64,000 nucleotides of DNA from Acidobacteriota bacterium (lineage in GTDB: Bacteria > Acidobacteriota > Terriglobia > Terriglobales > Acidobacteriaceae): the NCBI GenBank assembly GCA_018268915.1, contig JAFDVQ010000005.1, positions 372,001 to 436,000 of the forward strand, in the 5' to 3' direction. Below the pieces are notes generated by a model that did no database searches, was not told where the DNA came from, and worked only from the letters and a program-made list of their open reading frames with translations. Shown piece by piece: positions 1-8,511 of this stretch (its first letter is position 1; every line of letters begins with the position of its first letter). A program made the translations under genes and the position numbers.

Positions 1-1
1 C

Positions 2-379
2 CCGCACGGCCTAGCTGATGACGAGTACGACGCCATCTTCCCGCCCAAAGTACCAACCATCTTCGCCTTCCACGGATATCCGTGGGGCATCCACCGACTC
101 ACTTATCGCCGCCATAATCACGACAACCTGCACGTTCGCGGCTACAAGGAAGAAGGCACCACCACAACACCGTTCGACATGTGCGTACTGAACAACATCG
201 ACCGCTTCCAGCTCACGCTCGACGCCATCACGCGCGTCAAGCGGCTCGCTCCCAAGCTCGACGAAGCTCGCCAGTGGTACTCAGAACAAATTCAGCGCCA
301 CCGCCTCTACGTCTCGGAACACGGCGAAGACCTGCCGGAAATCCAGAAGTGGGTATGGCAGACCGACAAATCGAAATAG
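2..379 (+). CDS. xfp: Xylulose-5-phosphate/fructose-6-phosphate phosphoketolase, C-terminal end (5' truncated by window)
   Basis: Only the last 125 codons are in the window; the frame is open from base 2 to a TAG at 377-379. The visible part matches the C-terminal XFP domain: a segment with [17 protein letters not shown], then [15 protein letters not shown] and a closing helical stretch with [13 protein letters not shown], all hallmarks of the family. The enzyme splits xylulose 5-phosphate (or fructose 6-phosphate) with phosphate into acetyl phosphate and an aldose phosphate, using thiamine diphosphate in the cytoplasm. The next gene, acetate kinase, would turn the acetyl phosphate into acetate and ATP, so the pair forms the core of a phosphoketolase bypass. 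The active-site regions lie upstream and cannot be checked here. Confidence 0.93.
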   Translation, partial: PHGLADDEYDAIFPPKVPTIFAFHGYPWGIHRLTYRRHNHDNLHVRGYKEEGTTTTPFDMCVLNNIDRFQLTLDAITRVKRLAPKLDEARQWYSEQIQRHRLYVSEHGEDLPEIQKWVWQTDKSK

Positions 380-454
380 AAGGAGACCTGCAAAAACGCA
401 CGGCTAGTTTCAAAGAGGTAGGCAAATGCAACAGAGCCACACCTCCCCAAGCAG

Positions 455-530
455 CTGTCATCCTGAGCGCACGGGGCCCCACGCGTTTTCTTCAGCGTGG
501 GGGTGGTAAGCGAAGGATCTGCTTTTGTTT
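455..530. repeat. Direct repeat copy A (CTGTCATCCTGAGCGC...GAAGGATCTGC)
   Basis: Starts CTGTCATCCTGAGCGCACGG and ends GTAAGCGAAGGATCTGCTTTT. A second copy lies at 2077-2152, on the other side of ackA. The outer parts are identical in both copies, and the middle is a GC-rich hairpin whose loop differs. The TCATCCTGAGCG...CGAAGGATCTGC pattern is itself an imperfect inverted repeat and is common as a dispersed repeat in acidobacterial genomes, as far as I recall. It is probably not coding. Confidence 0.8.
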
Positions 531-557
531 TGAAAAGATCGCAGCACTGAACTCTCG

Positions 558-588
558 GGTGCCCCAGGTCTCGCTTTCGAGACCTGGG
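558..588. repeat. Palindromic hairpin repeat, GGTGCCCC family, member 1
   Basis: GGGTGCCCCAGG leader, then a perfect 11-bp stem: CCCAGGTCTCG (563-573), loop CTTT, CGAGACCTGGG (578-588). It shares the GGTGCCCC start with three other hairpins in the window (616-645, 2004-2046, 8464-8494). Confidence 0.75.
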
Positions 589-615
589 AGGGTCTCCCGC
601 TCACCAGAAGTGGCG

Positions 616-645
616 GGTGCCCCATCCAAGCTCTGCTTGGGTGGG
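616..645. repeat. Palindromic hairpin repeat, GGTGCCCC family, member 2
   Basis: GGGTGCCCCATCCAAGC followed by loop TCT and GCTTGGGTGGG (635-645); the stem is 11 bp including a G-U type pair. Nearly identical in plan to the element at 8464-8494. Confidence 0.75.
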
Positions 646-796
646 AAACGAAAATATGGAAGACCCCAGAACACGTCACCCATCACTGCCGATCTCACAC
701 GAAACGTCAGGGTATGACTTCACTCATGCCCCAAAACCAAACCAGAAGACAGGGGCCTCAGCCCCTGCACAAATCCAGCACGAGGTACGTTCTCAA

Positions 797-1993
797 ATGT
801 CGTCTTTGCCGATTTTGGTTTTAAACAGTGGTTCCTCCTCCATCAAGTTCGCCATGTACGAAGCCGGCGAGGGCCAGCGCAACAAAATCTTCGAAGGAGC
901 CGTCGACGGCATCGCCACCGATAACGGCAAATTCTGGATCAAGGACGCCGCAGGCAACAAACTCACCGACGAAACGCCCGACCTGCCCAACCGATCCGTA
1001 GCCTTCTCGCTCGTCGCCAAGTCCGTGCATTCCGGCAAATTTCCAAAACCGAAAGCCATTGGCCACCGCACCGTATCCGGCAGCCCCACCGTTCTCGAAA
1101 ACCAGCTCATCACTCCCGAGCTCATCGACAACCTCGACAAGTACGCCGACCTCGCCCCGCTGCACACGCCCATCGCCGTCTACATCATGCTCGAGGCCCT
1201 CAAGCTCTTTCCCGGCATTCCCAACTTCGCGGTGCTTGACACCTACTTCCATCGCACCATCTCGGATGTAGCAAAGCGCATGCCCATCCCCGACGAATAC
1301 GTCGACATGGGTGTCCGGCGTTACGGCTATCACGGCATCTCCTACGAGTCGATCATCCACCAGCTTCAACCCGACATTCCCGGCAAGCTCATCGTTGCCC
1401 ACCTCGGCAACGGCGCATCCATCTCCGCTATTCGCAACGGTCAATGCCTCGACACCTCCATGGGCCTCACACCGAGCGGCGGAATCATCAGTGCCTCGCG
1501 CACCGGTGACATCGATCCCGGCGTCGTCATCTTCATCCTCAAGCAGATCGCCAAAGCCGAACCCGACACTCTCAAAGCCGCCGACAAGCTTGAAACCGTC
1601 ATCAGCAAAAAGTCGGGCCTCGTAGGAATGAGCGGAGTCTCCAACGACATGCGCGATCTTCGCGAAGCCATCAAGCAGGGCAACGAACACGCCCGCCTCG
1701 CCGTTGACAAATTCACATCGACCATCGCCAGATGGATCGGCAGCTTCTACGCCGAACTGAACGGCCTCGACATGCTCGTCTTCACCGGCGGCATCGGCGA
1801 AAACGACATTGCATCGCGCGCCGAAATCTGCGCCAACCTAGAAGCCCTCGGCATCATCATCGATCCCGCGCGCAACAACGTCCGTGGCACCGCCACCATC
1901 TCCGCCGAAGACTCCCGCGTCATCGTCCGCGTAATCCCCCCCGCCGAAGACCTCATCATCGTCAACCACGTCATCCGCCTCTTAGGCGACTGA
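797..1993 (+). CDS. ackA: Acetate kinase
   Basis: 398 aa, the usual size for the family. It interconverts acetyl phosphate + ADP and acetate + ATP in the cytoplasm. Visible signatures: the N-terminal VLNSGSSSIKF phosphate-binding motif, HRTVSGSP, RRYGYHGISYESI, the VAHLGNGASI motif, TSMGLTPSGG, and the C-terminal FTGGIGEN motif. The frame is open further upstream to 617, but that extension translates repeat DNA with no similarity to the family; ATG 797 puts the conserved start MSSLPILVLNSG at the N-terminus. It follows the phosphoketolase gene after a repeat-rich 417-nt gap, so the two act in one pathway but need not share a transcript. Confidence 0.96.
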   Translation: MSSLPILVLNSGSSSIKFAMYEAGEGQRNKIFEGAVDGIATDNGKFWIKDAAGNKLTDETPDLPNRSVAFSLVAKSVHSGKFPKPKAIGHRTVSGSPTVLENQLITPELIDNLDKYADLAPLHTPIAVYIMLEALKLFPGIPNFAVLDTYFHRTISDVAKRMPIPDEYVDMGVRRYGYHGISYESIIHQLQPDIPGKLIVAHLGNGASISAIRNGQCLDTSMGLTPSGGIISASRTGDIDPGVVIFILKQIAKAEPDTLKAADKLETVISKKSGLVGMSGVSNDMRDLREAIKQGNEHARLAVDKFTSTIARWIGSFYAELNGLDMLVFTGGIGENDIASRAEICANLEALGIIIDPARNNVRGTATISAEDSRVIVRVIPPAEDLIIVNHVIRLLGD

Positions 1994-2003
1994 CAAAAAT
2001 TTC

Positions 2004-2046
2004 GGGTGCCCATCCTAAACAGTCCAGAAGGACTGTTTAAGGTGGG
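2004..2046. repeat. Palindromic hairpin repeat, GGTGCCC family, member 3 (possible ackA terminator)
   Basis: GGGTGCCCATCC, then TAAACAGTCC, loop AGAA, GGACTGTTTA and GGTGGG; the stem is about 16 bp with one bulged A. It begins 10 nt after the ackA stop codon and could end the transcript, although no T-run follows. Confidence 0.7.
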
Positions 2047-2076
2047 AGACAAGAACCCACTTCCTGATCAACAATG

Positions 2077-2152
2077 CTGTCATCCTGAGCGCACGGGGCC
2101 CCAAGCGGCTTCATCACCTTGGGGGTGGTAAGCGAAGGATCTGCTTTTTGTT
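2077..2152. repeat. Direct repeat copy B, partner of 455-530
   Basis: Same outer sequences as copy A, in the same orientation, with a differing central loop (CAAGCGG...CACCTTGG). The two copies bracket ackA. Confidence 0.8.
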
Positions 2153-2217
2153 TTTACCGAGGAGTTCAGGTTTCGCGTACCACACATGCCATCCCGCCCT
2201 GTTCTAAACTTACTTAT

Positions 2218-3204
2218 GTGAACGCGCACTCCATCCCAGCGCATCAAGTCGAGCCAGCCGCCCTCAAGCCCCTCCCGTCCCCCGCGCTCCGCAACTTCGC
2301 ATGGGCCGTCCTTGCCTACTTCATCGCCGTAATTCTGTGGGGAGCGGTCGTCCGCGCTACCGGAGCCGGCGCAGGCTGCGGCGATCATTGGCCTCTCTGC
2401 AACGGAACTGTCCTCCAGCACTCCGCCACCACGAACACGCTCATCGAATTCACCCACCGCATCACCAGCGGCATCTCTTTCTTCTCCGCCGTCGGCCTCC
2501 TCATCTGGACCTTCGCCGCCACAATGCGCGGCCACCTCGCCCGTACCGCTTCCGTAGCCGTCGTCGCGTTGACACTAATCGAAGCCATTCTCGGCGCGCT
2601 TCTCGTCAAACTCGGACTCACCGCGCAGAGCCAGTCTCCCCTCCGCCCCTGGTACCTCGCCCTTCATCTCACCAACACGCTGCTGCTCCTAGCCGCCCTC
2701 ACCCTCACCGCGCACATGCTCAGCCGCAGGCACGGCTACTTGCGCCACTCCATCCGCATCGTCGCACCTTTCGGAGCGATCGCCGGCATCATCCTCGTCC
2801 TCATCGTCGGCGTCACCGGCTCCCTCGCCGCCCTCGGAGACACGCTCTTCCCCGCCACCTCACTCGGCTCCGCCCTCTCGCAGGACTTCTCTTCCTCGAG
2901 CGGTTGGCTCGTGCGTTGGCGCTGGACGCATCCCACCATCGCTTTCCTCGCCAGCGTCTTCCTCATCTGGATACTCGTCCGCGCCGCCCGTCGCTCCGCC
3001 GCATGGGACAATCGAAGCCTTTCCGCCGCGATCCTCATCCTTCTCGCGCTGCAATACGTCCTCGGCGTCCTCGACGTGGTGCTCCTCGCCCCAGTTTGGC
3101 TTCAGACAGTACACCTTCTCGGCGCCGACATCCTCTGGTCCACTCTGGTAGTTCTAACCGCCCGTCTCACCCTCCAGCCTCTGGACCACGTCGCCAACTC
3201 TTGA
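2218..3204 (+). CDS. ctaA: Heme A synthase, COX15/CtaA family
   Basis: 328 aa from a GTG start. The product oxidises the C8 methyl of heme O to give heme A for cytochrome c oxidase, in the inner membrane. About eight hydrophobic helices are visible. The family marks are the GAVVRATGAGAGCGDHWPLC loop (with a cysteine pair) after helix 1, the heme-ligand histidine in EFTHRITSG, and a second repeat with RWRWTHPTIAFLAS. The frame is open from 2119, but that upstream part translates the direct repeat at 2077-2152, so GTG 2218 is preferred; no strong ribosome-binding site is seen. No cytochrome oxidase genes are in the window. Confidence 0.9.
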   Translation: MNAHSIPAHQVEPAALKPLPSPALRNFAWAVLAYFIAVILWGAVVRATGAGAGCGDHWPLCNGTVLQHSATTNTLIEFTHRITSGISFFSAVGLLIWTFAATMRGHLARTASVAVVALTLIEAILGALLVKLGLTAQSQSPLRPWYLALHLTNTLLLLAALTLTAHMLSRRHGYLRHSIRIVAPFGAIAGIILVLIVGVTGSLAALGDTLFPATSLGSALSQDFSSSSGWLVRWRWTHPTIAFLASVFLIWILVRAARRSAAWDNRSLSAAILILLALQYVLGVLDVVLLAPVWLQTVHLLGADILWSTLVVLTARLTLQPLDHVANS

Positions 3205-3320
3205 GCGAGAAAAGCCAGCTCGCCAGCGTCCTCTACTGACAACTGATTATTGACTCTCAAACTGTTGCTACCATCTTGTCTCTTGTTCCCTCGTTCCCTG
3301 CCTTTAGTACAATTCCCACG

Positions 3321-4079
3321 ATGACCACCAAGACCGCACGAGCTGCCTCAACTACGCGCAAGTCTTCGACAGCGAAAAAAGCCAACCCCATCACCATGTC
3401 CATTGACATCGGCGGCTCCGGACTCAAAGCCATGTTGCTCGACGGCGCTGGCAAGCCCGTCAGCGATCGCGTCCGCGTTGTTACTCCCGCAGTCCCTACT
3501 CCGAAGGCAGTCTTGAAAGGGCTCGACGAACTGCACAAAGCCCTCTCGAATTGCGACCGCGTCTCCGTTGGCTTCCCCGGCGTAGTGAAGAAGGGAATCA
3601 CCTACACCGCCGTCAATCTTCATCCCTCCTGGTACAACTTCCCGCTCGAGTCTGAACTCGCGAAGCGCTGGAAGAAACCGGTCCGTCTCGCAAATGACGC
3701 GGCGGTCCAGGGGTACGGTGCCATCAAGGGCCATGGCGTGGAACTCGCCATTACCCTTGGTACCGGCATGGGCTCTTCGCTTTTTAGCGACGGACGCCTC
3801 TGCCCCGGCCTTGAGCTCGGTCACCACCCCTGGAAGCGGGACCGCGAATACGAGGACTACATCGGCCGCCGTGGCCTCGACAAATATGGCAAGAAGCGCT
3901 GGAACAAATTCGTCCAGGACATGATCGAGCAGACCTACAAACTCTTTAACTGGGACACGCTTTACCTCGGCGGCGGTAATACCAAAAAGCTCACCTTCAA
4001 GCCTCGCAAAGGCGTCGAGATCGTCTCCAACGAAGCAGGTCTCCTCGGCGGGGTAGCCCTCTGGCGCGAGTGGGCGTAG
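3321..4079 (+). CDS. ppgK: Polyphosphate glucokinase, ROK family
   Basis: 252 aa. It phosphorylates glucose at O6 using inorganic polyphosphate (often also ATP). Signatures: DIGGSGLKAMLLD for phosphate binding at the N-terminus, GFPGVVKKG, NDAAVQGYGA, the LGTGMGSSLF motif, and ELGHHPW, which is characteristic of polyphosphate-type members in place of the zinc site of other ROK kinases. ATG 3321 was chosen over a TTG 15 codons upstream because the MTTKTARAA start gives the usual short basic N-terminal tail. It sits alone between ctaA and a convergent gene. Confidence 0.9.
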   Translation: MTTKTARAASTTRKSSTAKKANPITMSIDIGGSGLKAMLLDGAGKPVSDRVRVVTPAVPTPKAVLKGLDELHKALSNCDRVSVGFPGVVKKGITYTAVNLHPSWYNFPLESELAKRWKKPVRLANDAAVQGYGAIKGHGVELAITLGTGMGSSLFSDGRLCPGLELGHHPWKRDREYEDYIGRRGLDKYGKKRWNKFVQDMIEQTYKLFNWDTLYLGGGNTKKLTFKPRKGVEIVSNEAGLLGGVALWREWA

Positions 4080-4097
4080 CAACGCGCTGGACTTAAT

Positions 4098-5009
4098 TCA
4101 AACACCGCCGCGAAATATCCTCCAGAACTGAACAAAGCATCTTAGCCGCACAATCTGAAAGTAGTCGTGCGCAATCAGATAGAACACCGTCGCCCCAGCC
4201 CAGACGACGTGCAAGGAGCTCGGCCCGAGCACATCGCTGAACGGCAGTGGCGCGGCTGAGAGCACCATCGCGACCACGATCAGCGCGAGACTGACGATCC
4301 CCATCACCATTCCAATCTCAAACAATTCGGAAGTAAATGGCCGTCCCAGCTTGAAGGTTAGCCTCAGCGCCGAGGTAGGGGAACGCTCTTCCATCAGCAT
4401 CAGAACTGGTGCGACCGACACGATCCATCCGAGCAACGCCCAGATCGTAAAGAACCCCAGAGAAAGGAAGATCAGCCAGATGGCAAAGCCGATCAGGTCC
4501 GGCTCTCCCGCCCTGCTGAAGTGAGTAACTGCGACCCAGCCAATGGTGCGAAGCCAGCCCCAGCAGATGCCGCCAAATACGATCAGCCAAGCCGTCTGCA
4601 ATACGATCATTGAGAGAGGTCGAAAGCGAATTCGAGGTTCAGCGATTTTCAGTGACAGATTGCGACCAAATGCGGACACCAGTATCCACACAACTGCCGC
4701 AATCGGACCGATCAAATGCAGTTCGCGCGCTACCAAAGGCTGATACTGCCACCACGCGCGGCTCAACTCTCCCGCGGCGATCCAGGGATTCTGCGCGTTG
4801 ATGCTGGCTATCCCCGAATCTTCCGGTGTCAGGATCGCGAGGACATGCTGCAACCGCGTCCAGCAGACCAGCAGGAACGGGATCCCATAGAGCCACCGCC
4901 ACCCAACCTCCGTCGCCACCACGGCCGGATGCCGAAGCATCCAGCCCATTTGGCTGACTAGAGTCTGTGTGCCACGAACTTGCTCTTCCCGGCTTCTGCT
5001 TGAAATCAA
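4098..5009 (-). CDS. Integral membrane protein of unknown function
   Basis: 303 aa if it starts at TTG 5009, or 282 aa from ATG 4946; no clear ribosome-binding site decides between them. About six transmembrane segments are visible: near the N-terminus (WLYGIPFLLVCW), GPIAAVVWILVSAFG, a Trp-rich helix (FGGICWGWL), a long double helix around the middle (FAIWLIFLSLGFFTIW), MGIVSLALIVVAMVLS, and one near the C-terminus (GATVFYLIAHDYF). I recognise no family motif. It starts 17 nt after the leuS stop on the same strand and is probably cotranscribed with it, which says little about its role. Confidence 0.75.
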   Translation of the reverse strand: MISSRSREEQVRGTQTLVSQMGWMLRHPAVVATEVGWRWLYGIPFLLVCWTRLQHVLAILTPEDSGIASINAQNPWIAAGELSRAWWQYQPLVARELHLIGPIAAVVWILVSAFGRNLSLKIAEPRIRFRPLSMIVLQTAWLIVFGGICWGWLRTIGWVAVTHFSRAGEPDLIGFAIWLIFLSLGFFTIWALLGWIVSVAPVLMLMEERSPTSALRLTFKLGRPFTSELFEIGMVMGIVSLALIVVAMVLSAAPLPFSDVLGPSSLHVVWAGATVFYLIAHDYFQIVRLRCFVQFWRIFRGGV

Positions 5010-5026
5010 TTCGACACCGCGCCCGG

Positions 5027-7528
5027 CTACTTGACGACAAGGTTGACGGCGCGTCCGGGAACGACAATCACCTTTGCGACTGTCTTGCCCGCGGTTCGAG
5101 CCTTCACCTTTTCTTCAGCCAGCGCCGAGGCTTCAATCACTTTCGCGTCAGAGCCCGCAGGCACGCGAACCAGGCTCACGAGCTTGCCGTTAATCTGCAC
5201 AGGTATCTCGATCTCGTCTTCCTTCGCCAAGCCTGGATCGCTCTTCGGCCACGGTTGGCGCAGAACCGCGCCATCACCGCCCAGCTCTTCCCACAACTCC
5301 GCGGCAAGAAATGGAGCAAACGGAGCGACCAGGAGAACGACGGTCTGCAGCAGTTCATGCATCACAGCCGGAGGGACTTCTCCAGCCGCAAGCTGGGCGT
5401 CTGCCCCTTGAATCTCGTTCACCAATTCCATGATCGCCGCAACGCATGTGTTGAAGTGCCAACGGCCTTCAAAGTCCTGCGTGATCTTCGCGGTGGTCTG
5501 ATGCAGCTTGCGCAACAGCTTCAGCGCGACGCCCTGCGGATTCTCAGCCTTCGCAGCCGCACCTGCGCGCGCCGCCGGTGCATAGCGTGTCACGATCCGG
5601 AACACGCGCCCCAGGAACCGGCTAACGCCGGCTACGCCGTCCTCCTGCCAGTCAAGGTCGCGATCGGGCGGGGCCGCAAACAGCGAATACATCCGCGCAG
5701 CATCCGCTCCGAACCGCGCAACCATCTCGTCGGGCGAGACCACGTTCCCGCGGTTCTTCGACATCTTTGCGCCGTCTTTGAGCACCATGCCTTGGGTGAA
5801 CAAACGCTCGACCGGCTCACCATTCGTGATGAGTCCCAGGTCGCGCATCATCTTGGTCCAGAATCGCGAGTAGATCAGGTGCAGAATGGCGTGCTCGACT
5901 CCGCCGATGTACTGGTCGATCGGGAACCAGTACTGCGCTGTCTTGGAATCGAAGGGCGCAGAGTCATTCTTCGCGTCCGTGTAGCGATAGAAGTACCAGC
6001 TCGAATCGACAAAGGTATCCATCGTGTCGGTTTCGCGTTTCGCCGGTCCTTTGCACTTTGGACAAGTCACATTCACGAAATCAGAAACTTTGCTCAGAGG
6101 CGATCCGCCCTGCTGCGTGATCTCAATATTCTCCGGCAACAGAACCGGCAACTGATCGTCAGGCACGGGCACGATGCCATCTTTCTCGCAGTGAATGATT
6201 GGAATCGGCGTGCCCCAGTACCGTTGGCGGCTCACGCCCCAGTCCTTCAGGCGAAATGTTATTGTCGCCTCGCCGAAGCCTTTCGCCTTCGCAACCTTCT
6301 GCAACTTCTTCTGCGCCTCATGGCAGCCGAGACCATTGAACTCGCCCGAGTTCACAAGTACGCCGTCTTCTGAGACAAACGGCAGCTCAGGCTCTTCTGC
6401 ATTCGGATCGGCAGACCCGATGACCCGTCGAATCGGAATTGCGTACTTCTTCGCGAATTCAAAATCGCGCTCATCGTGCCCAGGAACACTCATGATCGCG
6501 CCGGTGCCGTAGTCGATGAGCACGTAGTTCGCGACCCAGATCGGCACCAACTCGCTGCTGTACGGATTGATTGCAAACTTGCCGGTCGGAATTCCGTGCT
6601 TCTCGATCGTGCCGATATCTCCGGCTTCGCGGGCCTTTTTCTGTTCTTCCAGTAACTTCGCTACCTGTTCTCGCAGTCCCGCATCCTCAGCAGACATCGC
6701 GATAACGAGCGGATGCTCGGGCGCCAGTTGAACGCTTGTCGCGCCAAAGATCGTGTCTACGCGTGTCGTAAATACGCGAATCTTCTCCGCTCTGTTTTCG
6801 ACGGTGAACTCGACTTCAGTCCCCTCTGAACGGCCGATCCAGTTGCGCTGCATCGTCCGCACCTTCTCCGGCCAGCCTTCGAGCTTGTCGAGATCGTCGA
6901 GCAGTTCCTGAGCGTACGCGGTGATTCTCAGGAACCACTGCACCAGGTCGCGCTGCTCAATAATGGTGTCCTCGTGTCGCCAGCAGCGGCCATCGATCAC
7001 CTGCTCATTGGCGAGAACCGTTGCGCAGTCAGGGCACCAGTTCACCTTGCTCTTCTTGCGGTAGGCGAGGCCCTTCTCGTACATGCGCAGGAAGAACCAC
7101 TGGTTCCACCGGTAGTAGTCCGGAAAGCACGTCGTTACTTCCGTTGCCCAGTCGAAGCCCATTCCAAGGCGCTGGAACTGTCGCTTCATCGCGGCGATAT
7201 TGGCTAGCGTCCACTCGCGCGGAGGTGTGTTGTTTTTGAGCGCCGCGTTCTCGGCGGGAAGGCCGAAAGCATCCCAGCCCATGGGATGCATCACGTTGTA
7301 GCCGCGCATCCACATGTGGCGCGCAAGCGCATCGCCAATGGAGTAGTTGCGTACGTGACCCATGTGGAGCTGGCCGCTGGGATAGGGCAACATCTCCAGT
7401 ACGTAGTACTTGGGCTTTCCGGACGAGTGCGGTTCAGCCGCGTACATCCCGGGGTCTGCGGCCCAGCGCGCCTGCCATTTTGGCTCAATCACTGCCGGGT
7501 CGTAACGTAGTTCCTTCTCATCTGCCAT
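5027..7528 (-). CDS. leuS: Leucyl-tRNA synthetase
   Basis: 833 aa, class I aminoacyl-tRNA synthetase, cytoplasmic. The HIGH signature is HMGH at about residues 55-58 after MLPYPSG. The editing (CP1) insertion spans roughly residues 230-420 with FTTRVDTIFGAT and GHDERDFEFA. Zinc-type cysteines follow in the NVTCPKCKGPAK stretch, then the DTFVDSSWYFYRY motif. The KMSKS loop is KMSKN near residue 588 (GAKMSKNRGNVVSPDE), a variation seen in LeuRS enzymes. The anticodon-binding region and C-terminal domain close the protein. Start MADEKELRYDPAVIEPKWQ is typical. A 468-aa open frame on the opposite strand is a shadow. Confidence 0.97.
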   Translation of the reverse strand: MADEKELRYDPAVIEPKWQARWAADPGMYAAEPHSSGKPKYYVLEMLPYPSGQLHMGHVRNYSIGDALARHMWMRGYNVMHPMGWDAFGLPAENAALKNNTPPREWTLANIAAMKRQFQRLGMGFDWATEVTTCFPDYYRWNQWFFLRMYEKGLAYRKKSKVNWCPDCATVLANEQVIDGRCWRHEDTIIEQRDLVQWFLRITAYAQELLDDLDKLEGWPEKVRTMQRNWIGRSEGTEVEFTVENRAEKIRVFTTRVDTIFGATSVQLAPEHPLVIAMSAEDAGLREQVAKLLEEQKKAREAGDIGTIEKHGIPTGKFAINPYSSELVPIWVANYVLIDYGTGAIMSVPGHDERDFEFAKKYAIPIRRVIGSADPNAEEPELPFVSEDGVLVNSGEFNGLGCHEAQKKLQKVAKAKGFGEATITFRLKDWGVSRQRYWGTPIPIIHCEKDGIVPVPDDQLPVLLPENIEITQQGGSPLSKVSDFVNVTCPKCKGPAKRETDTMDTFVDSSWYFYRYTDAKNDSAPFDSKTAQYWFPIDQYIGGVEHAILHLIYSRFWTKMMRDLGLITNGEPVERLFTQGMVLKDGAKMSKNRGNVVSPDEMVARFGADAARMYSLFAAPPDRDLDWQEDGVAGVSRFLGRVFRIVTRYAPAARAGAAAKAENPQGVALKLLRKLHQTTAKITQDFEGRWHFNTCVAAIMELVNEIQGADAQLAAGEVPPAVMHELLQTVVLLVAPFAPFLAAELWEELGGDGAVLRQPWPKSDPGLAKEDEIEIPVQINGKLVSLVRVPAGSDAKVIEASALAEEKVKARTAGKTVAKVIVVPGRAVNLVVK

Positions 7529-7567
7529 AACTCTTCAGTGTAAATGGGATGGCAAATGCGACCGAAC

Positions 7568-8422
7568 CTAAGCCACCAGGCTCTTCAGGACCTTGACATT
7601 GCGTTCCTCGTCGCCGGGTTCGTCATTGGGAGTCTCTGCAACAAAAGCGCAGTCCGCGAAACGCGGATCATTCAGCAGCCACCGGAACGGCTCGATCCCT
7701 ATGTTCCCTTGTCCGATGTGCTCATGGCGGTCGAGTTTCGATCCTCGCAGCGCCTTGGCGTCGTTGCAGTGCCAGACGCGGACTGCGTCGACCCCAAACG
7801 TGATGTCCGCCTGCATGATCGTCTCGCGATAGCCCTCTTCGGTGGTGAAGTCGTATCCGGAGACGTGCGTGTGACAGGTATCGAGGCATACGCCAACCGG
7901 GGCGTGCGCCTTGAGCCGCTCCACCAATTCCGCAACCTGTTCGAAATTGCCTCCCAGAGAACATTCAGCCCCTGCGGTGTTTTCGATCAAAACGCTGAAA
8001 TCTGTCCCTTGCCACGGCAGCCCGTCGACAGCCCTTTGGATAGACTCGGCTGCGAGTTTCAGACCCTCATTGCGCGTCAACCCTTTCCATGACCCGGGAT
8101 GCAGCACCAGATACTCCGCGCCAAGCATGAGGGCTCGCTCGATCTCCCCTCGAAACGCCACCACGCTCTTCTCGCGGAATTCTTCGGTCTGGCTACATAC
8201 GTTGACCAGATAGCTGGTGTGGATCACCAGGGGCCCGACATCGAGCTTGGCCCGTTGCGACCGCATGCGCTCGGCCTGCTTTGGATCGATCTTCTGAGGC
8301 CGCCACATCCGTGGACTGGAAGAGAAAATCTGCAGCGTATTTGCGCCGATCTCGTGCGCCCTGTCTACAGCATTGGAGGCACCACCCGCCGTGCCCAGGT
8401 GTACTCCGATTCGCTTCGCCAT
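7568..8422 (-). CDS. nfo: Endonuclease IV, AP endonuclease family 2
   Basis: 284 aa. It cuts the DNA backbone 5' of abasic sites in base excision repair. All three family signatures are visible: the GVHLGTAGG start and ANTLQIFSSSPR motif; the metal-binding IENTAGAE (Glu); CLDTCHTHVSGYDF (Asp, His); and HCNDAK with DRHEHIGQGNIG near the C-terminus, which supplies the His-x-His zinc ligands. It sits downstream of the Gfo/Idh/MocA gene in the same direction, separated by a hairpin repeat, and 39 nt before leuS. Confidence 0.96.
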   Translation of the reverse strand: MAKRIGVHLGTAGGASNAVDRAHEIGANTLQIFSSSPRMWRPQKIDPKQAERMRSQRAKLDVGPLVIHTSYLVNVCSQTEEFREKSVVAFRGEIERALMLGAEYLVLHPGSWKGLTRNEGLKLAAESIQRAVDGLPWQGTDFSVLIENTAGAECSLGGNFEQVAELVERLKAHAPVGVCLDTCHTHVSGYDFTTEEGYRETIMQADITFGVDAVRVWHCNDAKALRGSKLDRHEHIGQGNIGIEPFRWLLNDPRFADCAFVAETPNDEPGDEERNVKVLKSLVA

Positions 8423-8463
8423 TTTTCGATTCTAACTGGCTTACCGCCGCGTCAATCGAATCG

Positions 8464-8494
8464 CGTGCCCCGTCCAAGCTCTTGCTTAGGCGGG
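8464..8494. repeat. Palindromic hairpin repeat, GGTGCCCC family, member 4
   Basis: CGTGCCCCGTCCAAGC, loop TCTT, GCTTAGGCGGG (8484-8494). The stem is 11 bp with one mismatch-type pair. It lies in the 89-nt gap between the oxidoreductase stop and the nfo start, where it could act as a terminator or RNA processing site. Confidence 0.7.
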
Positions 8495-8511
8495 ACTCAC
8501 GCCGAGTGAAT

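Larger units (their letters stand above)
380..796. other. Gene-free stretch with several repeat elements
   Basis: 417 nt between the phosphoketolase stop and the acetate kinase start. It contains no convincing gene: readings that cross it are shadows of repeats. It holds one copy of a 76-nt direct repeat (455-530) and two palindromic hairpin repeats (558-588 and 616-645), listed separately. The remaining 646-796 shows no recognisable element. Confidence 0.7.

Noticed and set aside
821..1690. 289-aa minus-strand open frame
   Set aside because: Antisense of ackA; Gly/Val-rich shadow composition.
2301..3239. 312-aa Arg/His/Pro-rich plus-strand frame
   Set aside because: Out-of-frame reading of the heme A synthase gene.
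4967..6373. 468-aa plus-strand open frame
   Set aside because: It lies antisense to leuS, has no family motif and a composition (many His, Arg) typical of a shadow.
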